Of a stretch of DNA of 30,978 nt, positions 7,279-17,230 are shown one piece after another. The notes beneath the pieces were generated by a model. It was not told the origin of the DNA and made no database searches. It saw only the letters and a program-made list of their open reading frames with translations. Position 1 is the first letter of the stretch. Every line of letters starts with the position of its first letter. The stretch covers positions 1 to 30,978 of the forward strand of contig JACJZG010000051.1 of the NCBI GenBank assembly GCA_020635715.1. The letters are read 5' to 3'. The position numbers and the translations under genes are program-made. Source of the stretch: Flavobacteriales bacterium (GTDB lineage: Bacteria; Bacteroidota; Bacteroidia; Flavobacteriales_F; PHOS-HE28).

Positions 7279-10200
7279 ATGGAACGCCACACCGTCCTCC
7301 GACCATTCTGCCGAGCATTGCTGCGGACGTTGGCGGTCGTGCTGCAGGCCTCCTGGGCCGTGGACGGGCAGGCATTGGACATCGTGCTCGAGGTCTTCCA
7401 GCTGCAAGTGGATTCGCCGGTGAACCTCCAGTTCCCGATCACCGATCCGCTCACCCCGGGAGGGCAGAGCAGTGGCAGCATCAACCTGGGCGATCCGAAC
7501 AACATCCAGAACGATGTGGAGTACGATCCGGAGACGGGCCAGTACATCATGCGCAGCTCCGTGGGCGGGGCCTTCGACTACAGACCACCCATGAGCATGT
7601 CGTTGGAGGAGTACCTCAACTACGACATGGAGCGCAGCATGGAGAACTACTGGCTGGACCGCGTTGAGCAGGACAGCGAGAGCGCCCAGAAGAGCCTGAT
7701 CCCGGCCATCAAGGTGAAGGGCGAGGCCTTCGACCGGATCTTCGGTGGCAACACGATCGACATCAAGCCGCGCGGTTCGGCCGAGGTGATCTTCGGGGTG
7801 AACATCAGCAAGACGGAGAACCCGCGCATCCCGATCAACCAGCGCCGGATCACCACGTTCAACTTCGACCAGCGCATCCAGTTGAACCTGGTGGGGAACA
7901 TCGGCGAGAAGCTGAAGATCAACACGAACTACAACACGCAGGCCACCTTCGACTTCGAGAACCAGGTGAAGCTCGACTACACCGGTTACGAGGACGAGAT
8001 CATCCAGAAGATCGAGGCGGGCAACGTGAGCCTCCCCCTGCGTGGCACGCTGATCCAGGGCAGCCAGAGCCTCTTCGGCCTGAAGACCGAGCTGCGTTTC
8101 GGACGGCTCACGGCCACGGCCATCTTCAGCCAGGAGAAGGGTCAGCGCCGCAACGTGCAGACGCAGGGCGGCGCCCAGACCACCACCTTCGACCTGAAGG
8201 CGGACGAGTATGAGGCGAACAAGCACTACTTCCTCAGCAACTACTTCCGCGACCGATACGATCAGGCCTTGCGCACCCTCCCAACGGTGAACAGCGGGGT
8301 GATGATCCAGCGCATCGAGGTGTGGGTGACCAATACCCGGCAGGACTTCCAGCAGACCCGGAATTTCGTCGCCTTCACGGACCTTGGTGAGGATGGCAGC
8401 GCGCCCGCCATCGCCGCCGGTCACTTCAGCGCCGACCTGCCACCGGGGCTCGTGACGGACCGCCCGAATTCGACGGTGGCCGACAACAGCGCCAACTCGC
8501 TCTACCAGACGGTGAGCCAGGATCCGGGGATCACGGGCTTCGTGAACTCGAGCCAGTCGTTGCAGGCACTTGGCCTGATCGCGGCGCGGCATTACGAGAA
8601 GGTGGAGAGCGCACGACTGCTCACATCCAGCGAGTACACCGTGAACCTGCGCCTGGGCTTCATCTCGCTGAACCAATCGCTGAACAACGACGAGGTGCTG
8701 GCCGTGGCCTACCAGTACACGCTGGATGGCCAGACGTACCAGGTCGGACAGTTCGCACAGGACGGGACGATCGGCACTGATGAGGGCACGACGCCGACAC
8801 CCGGCACGGGTACCGAAGTGGGGCCGCAGGGCACGGAAGCCCTCGTGCTGCGCCTGTTGAAGGCCACCATCACCAACCCGCGGATCCCACTGTGGGACCT
8901 GATGATGAAGAACATCTATTCCCTCGGTGCCTTCCAGGTGAACCGGGAGAACTTCCGGCTGGACCTGCTCTACAACAACCCGACCACCGGGGTCGACGTG
9001 AACTACATCCCGCGTGCACCGCTGGACCAGATCCCCTTGATCCAGGCGCTGGCGATGGACCGCCTCGATCCGAACAACGCGCCCAACCCGGACGGCTGGT
9101 TCGACTTCATCGATGGTGCGGCCACCACGGGTGGTACCATCCAGGCACAGACGGGACGCATCTACTTCACCACGGTGGAACCCTTCGGCAGTTACCTCGA
9201 TGCGCAATTGGTGGGAGTGCCTGCGGAGATCAAGCGCACCATCGTCTACCAGCAGCTCTACGACAGTACCAAGACCGCCGCACAGAACATTCCGGAGCTG
9301 AACCGCTTCAAGTTGAAGGGAAGTTACCGCAGCGCAAGCAGCGATGTGATATCGCTCAACGCCGTGAACATCCCACAGGGATCCGTGGTGGTGACGGCCG
9401 GTGGAGTGCGTCTGGTGGAGAACCAGGATTACACGGTGGACTACAACCTGGGTCGCGTGCGGATCCTGAACCAGGGGATCCTCGAGAGCGGCACGCCGGT
9501 GAACGTATCACTGGAGAGCAACTCGCTCTTCAGCATACAGACCAAGACCTTGGCGGGGGCGCGCTTCGACTACAAGGTGAACAAGGACCTCGTGCTGGGT
9601 GGCACGGTCATGAACCTGTATGAGCGACCATTGACGCAGAAGGTGAACGTGGGGGAGGAACCCATCCGGAACACCATGGTGGGTGTGGACGCGAACTGGC
9701 AGACCAAGTCGCAGTGGATCACGGACATGGTGGACAAGCTGCCCTTCTATGCCACCAAGCAGGAGAGCAATGTGAACGCCAGCCTGGAGGGCGCCTATCT
9801 GATCCCGGGCCACAGCCGGGCGATCGGCAATGCCGGGACGAGCTACATCGATGATTTCGAGGGAAGCGTAAGCGTCATCGACCTCCGCACGCAGAGCCTC
9901 TGGTTCCATAGCGCGGTGCCACAAGGCCTTCCCTCCCTGTTCCCCGAGGGTGACCTCGTTGGTGACCTGGGTGCGGGGTATCGTAGGGCGCAGATCTCCT
10001 GGTATGTGATCGATCCGCTCTTCTTCCGGAACAACAACCTCACGCCCGAGCACATCAGCAACGACTCGGAGCTGCGCAGCGACCATCGGCAGCGCGAGGT
10101 GCTGGAGCAGGAGGTCTTCCCCAACCGACAGCTGGCGGCGGGCACGCCCACGAACATCCCGGTGCTCGACCTCACCTACTATCCGAACGAGCGGGGGCCG

Positions 10201-13200
10201 TACAACTACAACCCGAGCCTTTCAGCCAACGGTGGATTGCCGAACCCGGAGGACAACTGGGCCGGCATCACACGACGGATCACGACCACCGACTTCGAGG
10301 CCAGCAACATCGAAACGGTTCAGTTCTGGTTGATGGACCCCTTCTTCAACGCGAGCAACAGCGCGGGGGAGCCGGCCACGAACGAGAACAGCGTGAACAG
10401 CACGGGTGGTGAGCTCTACATCGATCTGGGCAACATCAGTGAGGATGTGCTGCGTGATGGGCGGAAGGCGTTCGAGAACGGCTTGCCGAACAATGCGACC
10501 GATGTCGCGGCCGTGTATGATGAGACCCCATGGGGCGTGGTGCCCGCCACCCAGAGCGTGGTGAACGCCTTCGCCATCACCGAAACGAACAGCAACCGTT
10601 ACCAGGACGTCGGTCTGGACGGTCTCGGCAGTCCCGCACAACAGCTTGAAGGCCGGAACGAGGCGGCTTTCTTCAGCAGTTACCTGGCCGCCGTGGCGGG
10701 CTCCGTGACCGATCCGAACGCCTTGCAGACGATCCAGGCGGACCCCTCCAACGACGACTACCGGTTCTTCCGCGGTTCGGCCTATGACTCCCAGCAGGCC
10801 GATATCCTCACGCGGTACAAGCGCTTCAATGCACCGGAAGGCAACTCGGTGACCGATGAGGATTCACAGGGTGAGGGCTTCCCGACGCAGCAGACCACCC
10901 TGCCCACCACGGAGGACATCAACCAGGACCAGAACCTCGGGGAGAGCGAGAGCTACTTCCATTATCGGATCCCGTTGCGACCGCAGGAGATGGTGGTGGG
11001 CCAAGGCTTCATCACCGACCGCATCCTGGCCACGGCCAACACGCCGGAGGGCCCGAAGCAGGTGTACTGGTACCAGTTCAAGGTGCCGGTGCGTCAGCCG
11101 TCGGCGGTGGTGAACGGCATACAGGACTTCCGCAGCATCCGCTTCATGCGCCTCTACCTTCATGGCTGGCAGCAGCAGGCCACCCTGCGTTTCGCGCGCC
11201 TGGAGTTCGTTCGCGGCGAATGGCGGAAGTACCTGCAGAGCCTGGAGACACCGGGCGAAGTGGTGGGTGGCGATCCGGACCCCACGGTGTTCCAGATCGC
11301 CGCGGTGAACATCGAGGAGAACGGCAACCGGACACCGATCAACTACGTGCTGCCGCCGGGCATCAACAAGGAGGTGGATGTTGCGAGCGCCAACCTGCGC
11401 AACCTGAACGAGCAGTCGCTGCAGTACAAGGTGTGCAACCTGCGCGACGGGGATGCGCGTGCCGGCTTCCGCAACGTGCAGTTCGACATCCGGAGCTACA
11501 AGAAGCTGCGCATGTACATCCACGCGGAGAGCAGTGACCCGAACGACCCGATCGAGTTCGGCGATGCCTCCGTCTTCATCCGCCTCGGCAACGACTTCGA
11601 CCAGAACTACTACGAGTACGAGGTGCCTGTGAAGCCTTCGGTCTTCTTCAACCGCGACCCGTACAACGTCTGGCCCGAGGAGAACGATGTGATCATCGAG
11701 TTCGCCAAGCTGAACGACCTGAAGATCCAGCGCGACCAGAACGGAGTGGCGCGCAACACGCGTTACCAGGGCAACGATGGGGACCGGCGGATATTCATCA
11801 AGGGCAGCCCGAACCTCAGCCAGATGCGGACCATCATGATCGGTGTGCGCAACCCGAAGCGTGATGGTGAGGAGGCGAACCCGTGGACACAGGACGATGG
11901 CCTGTCGAAGTGCCTGGAGGTGTGGGTGAACGAACTGCGCCTGACGGACTTCGACCAGAGCGGTGGCTGGGCGGCGCTGGCGCGGGTGAACGCCACCCTG
12001 GCGGACCTGGGCAACGTGAGCGTGGCGGGCAACTACAGCACACCGTTCTGGGGAAGCATCGACAAGAAGGTCAGCGAGCGGCAGCGGGAGACGAAGTACG
12101 GCGTGGACGTGAGCGCCAACCTGGAGATGGGCAAGTTCCTGCCGGAGGAGTCCAAGGTGAAGGTGCCGCTCTACCTGGGTTACTCGGAGCAGATCAGCAA
12201 TCCGCAATTCGATCCGCTCAGCCCTGACATAACCTTCGACGAGGCCACGCGCGCGCTCACACGGGAGGAACGCAAGGAGCGGTTGAAGGTCTCACGGACC
12301 TACACCCGCAGACGGAGCATCAACCTCACCAACGTGCGCAAGGAACGCGGGGCGGGCAGCAAGGAACAGTTCTTCGATGTGGAGAACCTGAGCTTCAACT
12401 ACGCTTACAGTGACCAGGAGTACCACGACGTGAACACGGCCTACGAGAACACGCGCACGTACCGCGGTTCCATCGCCTATGTGCATGCACCGAAGCCAAG
12501 GCCCATCGAACCCTTCGCCGGCATCGGCTTCGTGAGCAAGAACAAGTGGCTGCGGCTGGTGAAGGACTTCAATGTCAACCTGGGCTTCAAGCAGATCAGC
12601 ATGCGCACCAGCGTGGACCGCATGTACCTCGAACGGCTCGTGCGTCCCAACCCGGACATCGAGACACTGCCACCACGGCCCACCTACAACAAGAATTTCA
12701 ACTGGAACAGCCAGTATGGCTTCCGTTACGAGCTCACGAAGTCATTGAAGATCGACTTCAACGCGAACAACCTCGCCTTCATCGGCGAGACACCCGGTCG
12801 CGTGAACAGCAAGAGCCGCGACGAGTATGCCCTGTGGAAGGACAGCGTCCTGAGCAGCATCCGCAACTGGGGTGAGCCCACGCGCTACGACCACACCGTG
12901 GGTGTCACCTATACCCTGCCTTTGGACAAGTTCCCGCTCACCGACTGGGTCACCGTGAACACCGGCTACACCGCGGGCTACCAGTGGGATCGCGCTCCGC
13001 TCACGCAGGACACCCTGGGGGCGACCGTCCAGAACTCCCAGAACATCTCGGTGAACGGTCAATTGAACTTCGTGAACCTTTACAACAAGTCGAAGTACCT
13101 GAAGAAGATCAACGACAAGGCACGGGGGAGGGGAAGCGCGGGCAAGCCTGGTGCGAGGACCACACGGACGAAGGCGGATAGTACCGCGAAGAAGGAGCCC

Positions 13201-14586
13201 AACATCAAGATCGATCCGCTCGAGGGACTCGCGCGCGTGTTGATGACCCTGCGGAACGGCACGATCACGTACAGTCAGACCTCCGGCATCCTCCTGCCCG
13301 GTTATGCGCCGCGCACGAACATCATCGGGATGGACAACTTCGGGGCGCCGGGATTCGGCTTCGTGCTCGGCCAGCAGAACCACGACCTGAGCGGCGACAT
13401 CGTGCGCGACTTCGCCACGGATGCGGCGCGACAGGGCTGGCTCGTCACCACACCGTCCATCTTCAACCCGTATACGAACACGCGGAACGAGAACATCAAT
13501 GCACGCCTGACGCTGGAGCCTTTCCGCGGGATGCGGATCGAGGTGATGGCGAACCGGACGAAGGCGGACAACAGCACCAGCTTCTTCCGGTACAACCGCG
13601 ATGAGGAACGTTATGTGAATGACAGCCCGCGCGACCAGGGCAGCTTCAGCGTGAGCATGCTCAACTGGCGCACCGCCTTCTCCAAGAACGATGAGAACTT
13701 CGTGAACCAGGTGTTCCAGGACATGCTCGCGAACCGCCCGACGGTGAGCGCCCGTTTCGCTCAACTGACGGGAGCCGCCATCGATCCGGAGACGGGCTAT
13801 GCGGATGGATACGGACCCACGCAGCAGGACGTGGTGGTGGCCTCCTTCCTCGCGGCCTATACCGGCAAGAGCGCGGACAATGTGAAGCTCGATCCGTTGA
13901 GCCTCGTCCCCGCACCCAACTGGGATGTGACCTATGATGGCCTCACCAAGCTGCCCTTGTTCGACAAGTGGTTCCGGACCTTCACCGTGAAGAACAGCTA
14001 CCGCAGCACCTTCAATGTGGGAAGCTATCAGACCAACCTGCTCTTCATCGATGGGGCAGGGGTGCGCGACCTCTCGGACAACTTCCTTCCGGAGAAGCAG
14101 ATCGCGGTGGTCACGATCCAGGAGGTGATGCGCCCCTTGATGGGCTTCGATGGCACCCTGAAGAACAGCCTGCTGGCCAAGTTCGAGTACAACCGTGACC
14201 GCAACCTCAGCCTCAGCCTCACCAACAACCAGGTGACCGAGGTCCGCGGCAAGGAGTTCGTGGTCGGCAGCGGCTATCGCTTCAAGAACGTGAAGTTCCC
14301 GTTCGCGGTCGGTGGCACCACGCCCAAGAGCGACCTGAACCTGCGGGTGGACCTCAGCCTGCGGGAGAACGTGACGGTGATCCGCAAGGTGCAGGAGCAG
14401 CAGAACCAGCCCACGGCCGGCCAGAACATCATCTCCATCAAGACCAGCGCCGACTACGTGATCAACGACCGGTTGAACGTGCGCGCCTTCTACGAGCGTG
14501 TGATCAACACGCCGGTGATCTCCACCTCGTTCCCGTCCGCGAACACCAACGCGGGGATCAGCTTGCGCTTCACGCTGGCGCAATAA
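7279..14586 (+). CDS. sprA: T9SS outer-membrane translocon protein SprA (Sov)
   Basis: The product is 2435 aa, within the usual size for SprA/Sov. SprA is the giant single-chain outer-membrane barrel through which T9SS cargo passes. Recognisable stretches are SLEEYLNYDMERSMENYWLD, IDIKPRGSAEVIFGVN followed by TTFNFDQRIQLNLVGNIGEK (repeated SprA N-terminal modules), SYIDDFEGSVSVIDLR in the middle, and EVWVNELRLTDFDQSGGWAA. Barrel strands continue to the end (NAGISLRFTLAQ). The hydrophobic N-terminus (RALLRTLAVVLQASWAVDGQA) serves as the signal peptide. It follows ruvA by 21 bp and precedes gcvH by 114 bp, which is conserved synteny. No frameshift is seen. The type A sorting domains at 3116, 5024 and 23592 mark proteins that should use this channel. 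Confidence 0.97.
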   Translation: MERHTVLRPFCRALLRTLAVVLQASWAVDGQALDIVLEVFQLQVDSPVNLQFPITDPLTPGGQSSGSINLGDPNNIQNDVEYDPETGQYIMRSSVGGAFDYRPPMSMSLEEYLNYDMERSMENYWLDRVEQDSESAQKSLIPAIKVKGEAFDRIFGGNTIDIKPRGSAEVIFGVNISKTENPRIPINQRRITTFNFDQRIQLNLVGNIGEKLKINTNYNTQATFDFENQVKLDYTGYEDEIIQKIEAGNVSLPLRGTLIQGSQSLFGLKTELRFGRLTATAIFSQEKGQRRNVQTQGGAQTTTFDLKADEYEANKHYFLSNYFRDRYDQALRTLPTVNSGVMIQRIEVWVTNTRQDFQQTRNFVAFTDLGEDGSAPAIAAGHFSADLPPGLVTDRPNSTVADNSANSLYQTVSQDPGITGFVNSSQSLQALGLIAARHYEKVESARLLTSSEYTVNLRLGFISLNQSLNNDEVLAVAYQYTLDGQTYQVGQFAQDGTIGTDEGTTPTPGTGTEVGPQGTEALVLRLLKATITNPRIPLWDLMMKNIYSLGAFQVNRENFRLDLLYNNPTTGVDVNYIPRAPLDQIPLIQALAMDRLDPNNAPNPDGWFDFIDGAATTGGTIQAQTGRIYFTTVEPFGSYLDAQLVGVPAEIKRTIVYQQLYDSTKTAAQNIPELNRFKLKGSYRSASSDVISLNAVNIPQGSVVVTAGGVRLVENQDYTVDYNLGRVRILNQGILESGTPVNVSLESNSLFSIQTKTLAGARFDYKVNKDLVLGGTVMNLYERPLTQKVNVGEEPIRNTMVGVDANWQTKSQWITDMVDKLPFYATKQESNVNASLEGAYLIPGHSRAIGNAGTSYIDDFEGSVSVIDLRTQSLWFHSAVPQGLPSLFPEGDLVGDLGAGYRRAQISWYVIDPLFFRNNNLTPEHISNDSELRSDHRQREVLEQEVFPNRQLAAGTPTNIPVLDLTYYPNERGPYNYNPSLSANGGLPNPEDNWAGITRRITTTDFEASNIETVQFWLMDPFFNASNSAGEPATNENSVNSTGGELYIDLGNISEDVLRDGRKAFENGLPNNATDVAAVYDETPWGVVPATQSVVNAFAITETNSNRYQDVGLDGLGSPAQQLEGRNEAAFFSSYLAAVAGSVTDPNALQTIQADPSNDDYRFFRGSAYDSQQADILTRYKRFNAPEGNSVTDEDSQGEGFPTQQTTLPTTEDINQDQNLGESESYFHYRIPLRPQEMVVGQGFITDRILATANTPEGPKQVYWYQFKVPVRQPSAVVNGIQDFRSIRFMRLYLHGWQQQATLRFARLEFVRGEWRKYLQSLETPGEVVGGDPDPTVFQIAAVNIEENGNRTPINYVLPPGINKEVDVASANLRNLNEQSLQYKVCNLRDGDARAGFRNVQFDIRSYKKLRMYIHAESSDPNDPIEFGDASVFIRLGNDFDQNYYEYEVPVKPSVFFNRDPYNVWPEENDVIIEFAKLNDLKIQRDQNGVARNTRYQGNDGDRRIFIKGSPNLSQMRTIMIGVRNPKRDGEEANPWTQDDGLSKCLEVWVNELRLTDFDQSGGWAALARVNATLADLGNVSVAGNYSTPFWGSIDKKVSERQRETKYGVDVSANLEMGKFLPEESKVKVPLYLGYSEQISNPQFDPLSPDITFDEATRALTREERKERLKVSRTYTRRRSINLTNVRKERGAGSKEQFFDVENLSFNYAYSDQEYHDVNTAYENTRTYRGSIAYVHAPKPRPIEPFAGIGFVSKNKWLRLVKDFNVNLGFKQISMRTSVDRMYLERLVRPNPDIETLPPRPTYNKNFNWNSQYGFRYELTKSLKIDFNANNLAFIGETPGRVNSKSRDEYALWKDSVLSSIRNWGEPTRYDHTVGVTYTLPLDKFPLTDWVTVNTGYTAGYQWDRAPLTQDTLGATVQNSQNISVNGQLNFVNLYNKSKYLKKINDKARGRGSAGKPGARTTRTKADSTAKKEPNIKIDPLEGLARVLMTLRNGTITYSQTSGILLPGYAPRTNIIGMDNFGAPGFGFVLGQQNHDLSGDIVRDFATDAARQGWLVTTPSIFNPYTNTRNENINARLTLEPFRGMRIEVMANRTKADNSTSFFRYNRDEERYVNDSPRDQGSFSVSMLNWRTAFSKNDENFVNQVFQDMLANRPTVSARFAQLTGAAIDPETGYADGYGPTQQDVVVASFLAAYTGKSADNVKLDPLSLVPAPNWDVTYDGLTKLPLFDKWFRTFTVKNSYRSTFNVGSYQTNLLFIDGAGVRDLSDNFLPEKQIAVVTIQEVMRPLMGFDGTLKNSLLAKFEYNRDRNLSLSLTNNQVTEVRGKEFVVGSGYRFKNVKFPFAVGGTTPKSDLNLRVDLSLRENVTVIRKVQEQQNQPTAGQNIISIKTSADYVINDRLNVRAFYERVINTPVISTSFPSANTNAGISLRFTLAQ

Positions 14587-14665
14587 GGAGGGACAGAGCG
14601 AAGTCTCGGTCCTACCCCTGCTCCGGCCCTGCGTTCCATCAGCGAACGATATCATTCGCACCGCG

Positions 14666-14673
14666 TACATTCG
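14666..14673 (+). promoter_or_regulatory. Possible -7 element upstream of gcvH
   Basis: TACATTCG differs from TAnnTTTG by one base and lies 27 nt before the gcvH start, in the 114-bp gap after sprA. This gap holds no other gene. The assignment rests only on the near match and position. Confidence 0.35.
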
Positions 14674-14700
14674 CCACCTCATCACACGCACCGAACCCGC

Positions 14701-15081
14701 ATGAACATCCCGGCCGACCTGCGCTACACCAAGGACCACGAATGGGTCCGCATCGAAGGCGACACCGCCACCATCGGCATCACCGACTTCGCCCAGGGTG
14801 AGCTCGGCGACATCGTCTTCATCGATATCAACACCGTGGGGCAGGAGCTGGCGGCGGAGGCCGTGTTCGGCACCGTGGAAGCGGTGAAGACCGTGAGCGA
14901 CCTCTTCATGCCGGTGAGCGGCACGATCACCGAGCTGAACGCCGGCCTGGCGGACGACCCGGCGGCCGTGAACACCGACCCCTATGACAAGGGCTGGATG
15001 GTGAAGGTGAAGATGAGCGATGCGGCGCAGGGTGATGGTCTGCTCACCGCGGACCAGTACAAGGCGCTGGTGGGCGCCTGA
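14701..15081 (+). CDS. gcvH: Glycine cleavage system H protein
   Basis: The product is 126 aa, the full usual length. H protein carries the aminomethyl intermediate on a lipoyl arm between the P, T and L proteins of glycine cleavage. The N-terminal YTKDHEWVRIEGDTATIGITDFAQGELGDIV is cut here only to its signature: KDHEWV and GITDFAQ. The lipoylated lysine is K63 in FGTVEAVKTVSDL, and the end contains DPYDKGWMVKVK. It sits between sprA and the VanZ-like gene (6-nt gap), a typical Bacteroidota order. No gcvP or gcvT is present in this window. Confidence 0.96.
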   Translation: MNIPADLRYTKDHEWVRIEGDTATIGITDFAQGELGDIVFIDINTVGQELAAEAVFGTVEAVKTVSDLFMPVSGTITELNAGLADDPAAVNTDPYDKGWMVKVKMSDAAQGDGLLTADQYKALVGA

Positions 15082-15087
15082 TCGGCG

Positions 15088-15474
15088 ATGACGCGCCATC
15101 TGCGTCTCGCCCTGGCCTGGTCCTTCCTCATCGCGTTCCTCTGTCTGACGCCGGGGAGGAACCTGCCGCATTGGGAATGGGCCGACCTGCTGAGCGTGGA
15201 CAAGCTGGTGCACATGCTGATGTTCGGCATCCTGAGCTACCTGCTGGCGCGCGGTTTGCGCGATCGGGCTGAGAACCGCTGGACCGACGGGCGGATCCTA
15301 TGGATCGCCGGGGCGATCTCCTTCGCCTATGGTGGTCTGATGGAGGTCCTGCAGATGACGCCGGGTCTCGGCCGCAACGGCGATGTGGTGGACCTGACAG
15401 CGAACACGATCGGGGCGGTGGTGGGCGCCTGGCTCGTTCATCGCTTCTGGATAAGGCGTTCGGCGCAAGCGTAG
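15088..15474 (+). CDS. VanZ-like family integral membrane protein
   Basis: The product is 128 aa with about four membrane segments: LAWSFLIAFLCLTP, KLVHMLMFGILSYLLARGL, WIAGAISFAYGGLMEVLQM and TANTIGAVVGAWLVHRFWI. The VanZ fold signature is visible in DKLVHMLMFGILS, YGGLMEVLQ and GDVVDLTANTIGA. The biochemical function of this short family is not established; teicoplanin resistance gave it its name, but resistance should not be inferred here. It begins 6 nt after the gcvH stop and is cotranscribed with it. Confidence 0.9.
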   Translation: MTRHLRLALAWSFLIAFLCLTPGRNLPHWEWADLLSVDKLVHMLMFGILSYLLARGLRDRAENRWTDGRILWIAGAISFAYGGLMEVLQMTPGLGRNGDVVDLTANTIGAVVGAWLVHRFWIRRSAQA

Positions 15475-15528
15475 CACGGTCCGATCGGTATCTTGCGGTC
15501 CACACCGGGTGTAGACCGGTGCAATGCC

Positions 15529-16455
15529 ATGGCCACGAAGACCGCCACTGCTCCCGTCCGCATGCCCGATCCGCGCACCACGCCCACCATCGACCAGGTG
15601 GGCATCGAGGAGCGCGTGGCCCGCATCAAGACACGGAGCATCAAGAAGGAGACGAAGGTGCAGGGCATGAAGCTCGCGCTCAGCATGATCGACCTCACCA
15701 CGTTGGAAGGGGCCGACACCGATCACAAGGTGCAGCAGCTATGCTACAAGGCGATGCACCTGCACGACAGCCTTCCCGGTCTTCCCACGGCCGCTGCGGT
15801 CTGTGTGTATCCCTCCTTGGTGAAGGTGGCGAAGAGGGCCTTGGGCGATAGCGGCGTGAAGGTCGCGTCGGTCTCCACGGCCTTCCCCAGCGGGCAGGCA
15901 CCGCGCAAGGTGAAGCTGGATGACACGCGCTTCGCCGTGAACGAAGGCGCGGATGAGATCGACATGGTGATCAGCCGCGGCAAGTTCCACAACGGCGAGT
16001 ACGACTTCGTGTTCGACGAGATCGCCGCGATCAAGGAAGCCTGCGGCAACGCGCGCCTGAAGGTGATCCTGGAGACCGGTGAATTGGGCACCTACGACAA
16101 GGTGCGCCTGGCGAGCGACATCGCCATCGCGGCCGGCGCCGACTTCATCAAGACCAGCACGGGCAAGATCAACCCGGCGGCGACGATGGAGGTGACCCTG
16201 GTGATGCTGCACGCCATCCGCGATCATTACCTGAAGACCGGGAGGATGATCGCGATGAAGCCGGCCGGCGGCATCCGCAAGAGCAAGGAAGCGCTGCACT
16301 ACCTGATGATGGTGAAGGAGGAGCTCGGTCCCGAATGGCTGGACAACCACTGGTTCCGCTTCGGCGCCAGCAGCCTTGCCAACGACATCCTCATGCAATT
16401 GCAGAAGGAGGCCGACGGCCACTACCAGAGCGCGGATTACTTCAGCCTGGACTGA
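15529..16455 (+). CDS. deoC: Deoxyribose-phosphate aldolase
   Basis: The 308-aa product starts at ATG 15529. An in-frame TTG 36 bp upstream is unlikely to be used, because it falls within a weak -7 candidate (TATCTTG, 15489-15495). DeoC cleaves 2-deoxyribose 5-phosphate to glyceraldehyde 3-phosphate and acetaldehyde. The TIM-barrel active site is complete: D145 in EIDMV, Schiff-base K208 in FIKTSTG and K244 in MKPAGG. The roughly 45-residue N-terminal extension is usual for the long DeoC of Bacteroidota. The acetaldehyde product is a natural substrate for the aldehyde dehydrogenase encoded at 21979, about 5.5 kb downstream. Confidence 0.95.
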   Translation: MATKTATAPVRMPDPRTTPTIDQVGIEERVARIKTRSIKKETKVQGMKLALSMIDLTTLEGADTDHKVQQLCYKAMHLHDSLPGLPTAAAVCVYPSLVKVAKRALGDSGVKVASVSTAFPSGQAPRKVKLDDTRFAVNEGADEIDMVISRGKFHNGEYDFVFDEIAAIKEACGNARLKVILETGELGTYDKVRLASDIAIAAGADFIKTSTGKINPAATMEVTLVMLHAIRDHYLKTGRMIAMKPAGGIRKSKEALHYLMMVKEELGPEWLDNHWFRFGASSLANDILMQLQKEADGHYQSADYFSLD

Positions 16456-16456
16456 T

Positions 16457-16475
16457 CTTCGGCTGGTGGCCGAGG
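16457..16475 (+). terminator. Short hairpin after deoC
   Basis: CTTCGGC (16457-16463) pairs with GCCGAGG (16469-16475), including one G-T pair, around the loop TGGTG. It begins 2 nt after the deoC stop. There is no T-tract, so it is only a weak terminator candidate separating deoC from the two-component operon. Confidence 0.35.
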
Positions 16476-16480
16476 TCGCC

Positions 16481-16514
16481 GTGATCATTCCGTGATAGGC
16501 TGCTCCTTTCTTTG
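16481..16514 (+). promoter_or_regulatory. GTGAT direct repeats (11-bp period) and -7 element of the two-component operon
   Basis: GTGAT occurs at 16481-16485 and again at 16492-16496, exactly 11 bp apart, followed by a -7-like element TTTCTTTG at 16507-16514 (one mismatch to TAnnTTTG), 8 nt before the ATG at 16523. The second GTGAT begins 15 bp before the -7 element. The same motif, period and 15-bp distance recur before the lipoprotein gene at 18798. Tandem half-sites about 11 bp apart are the known binding mode of OmpR/PhoB-type regulators, so this is probably the regulator's own operator (inference). Confidence 0.6.
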
Positions 16515-16522
16515 TCCGTGCC

Positions 16523-17230
16523 ATGCAGCGACGGGTGCTCATCATCGAGGACGATCGCGACATCAGTGAACTGGTGCGGATACACCTGCGCGACCTGGGC
16601 TTCGAGGTGGATCAGGTCTACGATGGCAGGGACGGTCTGCGTGCGGCCCTCGAGGGACGGCATGCGTTGATCATCCTCGATCTCATGCTTCCTGAACTCG
16701 ATGGCGTGAGCGTGTGCCAGAAACTCCGCGCTGGTGGGGGACGCACGCCGATCCTCATGCTCACCAGCAAGGCCGAGGAGATCGACAAGGTGCTGGGGCT
16801 GGAGACCGGCGCGGACGATTACATGACCAAACCCTTCAGCGTGCGGGAGCTGATGGCCCGTGTGAAGGCCTTGCTGCGCCGCGCGGAGGAGCGTCCCGAA
16901 CCCGTCGCTGATGATCGCGATATCCATATCCCGGGGCTGCGGATCGACCGTCGGAAGCGGACGGTGGAGGTGCATGACCAACGCGTGGAGCTGACGCCGA
17001 AAGAATACGACCTGCTCCTCCATCTGGCCTCCAATCCGGGGGTCACCTACTCGCGGGAGCAGCTGTTGGCGAGCGTGTGGGGCTATGAGTTCAGCGGCTA
17101 CGAGCACACGGTCAATTCGCACATCAACAGGTTGCGCACGAAGGTGGAACGCAACGTGTCCACACCTGAGTTCATCCTCACCACCTGGGGCGTTGGTTAC
17201 CGCTTCGTGGATGATCCGGAACGCCCATGA
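16523..17230 (+). CDS. OmpR/PhoB-family DNA-binding response regulator
   Basis: The product is 235 aa. The receiver domain (1-120) has the acidic pocket E9-D10-D11, the phosphoacceptor D53 (LIILDLMLPELDG), T81 and K103 (TKPFS). A linker follows, then a winged-helix effector domain (about 135-230) with LTPKEYDLLLHLASNPG, SREQLLASVWG and VNSHINRLRTKVE ending in TTWGVGYRF. The stop overlaps the kinase start by 4 bp (ATGA), so the two are translationally coupled partners. The tandem GTGAT repeats in front of it are its likely autoregulatory site. The signal is unknown. Resemblance to PhoB is family-level only and does not prove phosphate sensing. Confidence 0.95.
   Translation: MQRRVLIIEDDRDISELVRIHLRDLGFEVDQVYDGRDGLRAALEGRHALIILDLMLPELDGVSVCQKLRAGGGRTPILMLTSKAEEIDKVLGLETGADDYMTKPFSVRELMARVKALLRRAEERPEPVADDRDIHIPGLRIDRRKRTVEVHDQRVELTPKEYDLLLHLASNPGVTYSREQLLASVWGYEFSGYEHTVNSHINRLRTKVERNVSTPEFILTTWGVGYRFVDDPERP

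Noticed and set aside
7237..9207. Long open frames on the minus strand opposite sprA (also 10864-12207 and 12742-15213)
   Set aside because: They arise from the codon bias of sprA. They show no recognisable motifs and are rich in His/Val/Leu/Arg, typical of antisense frames.
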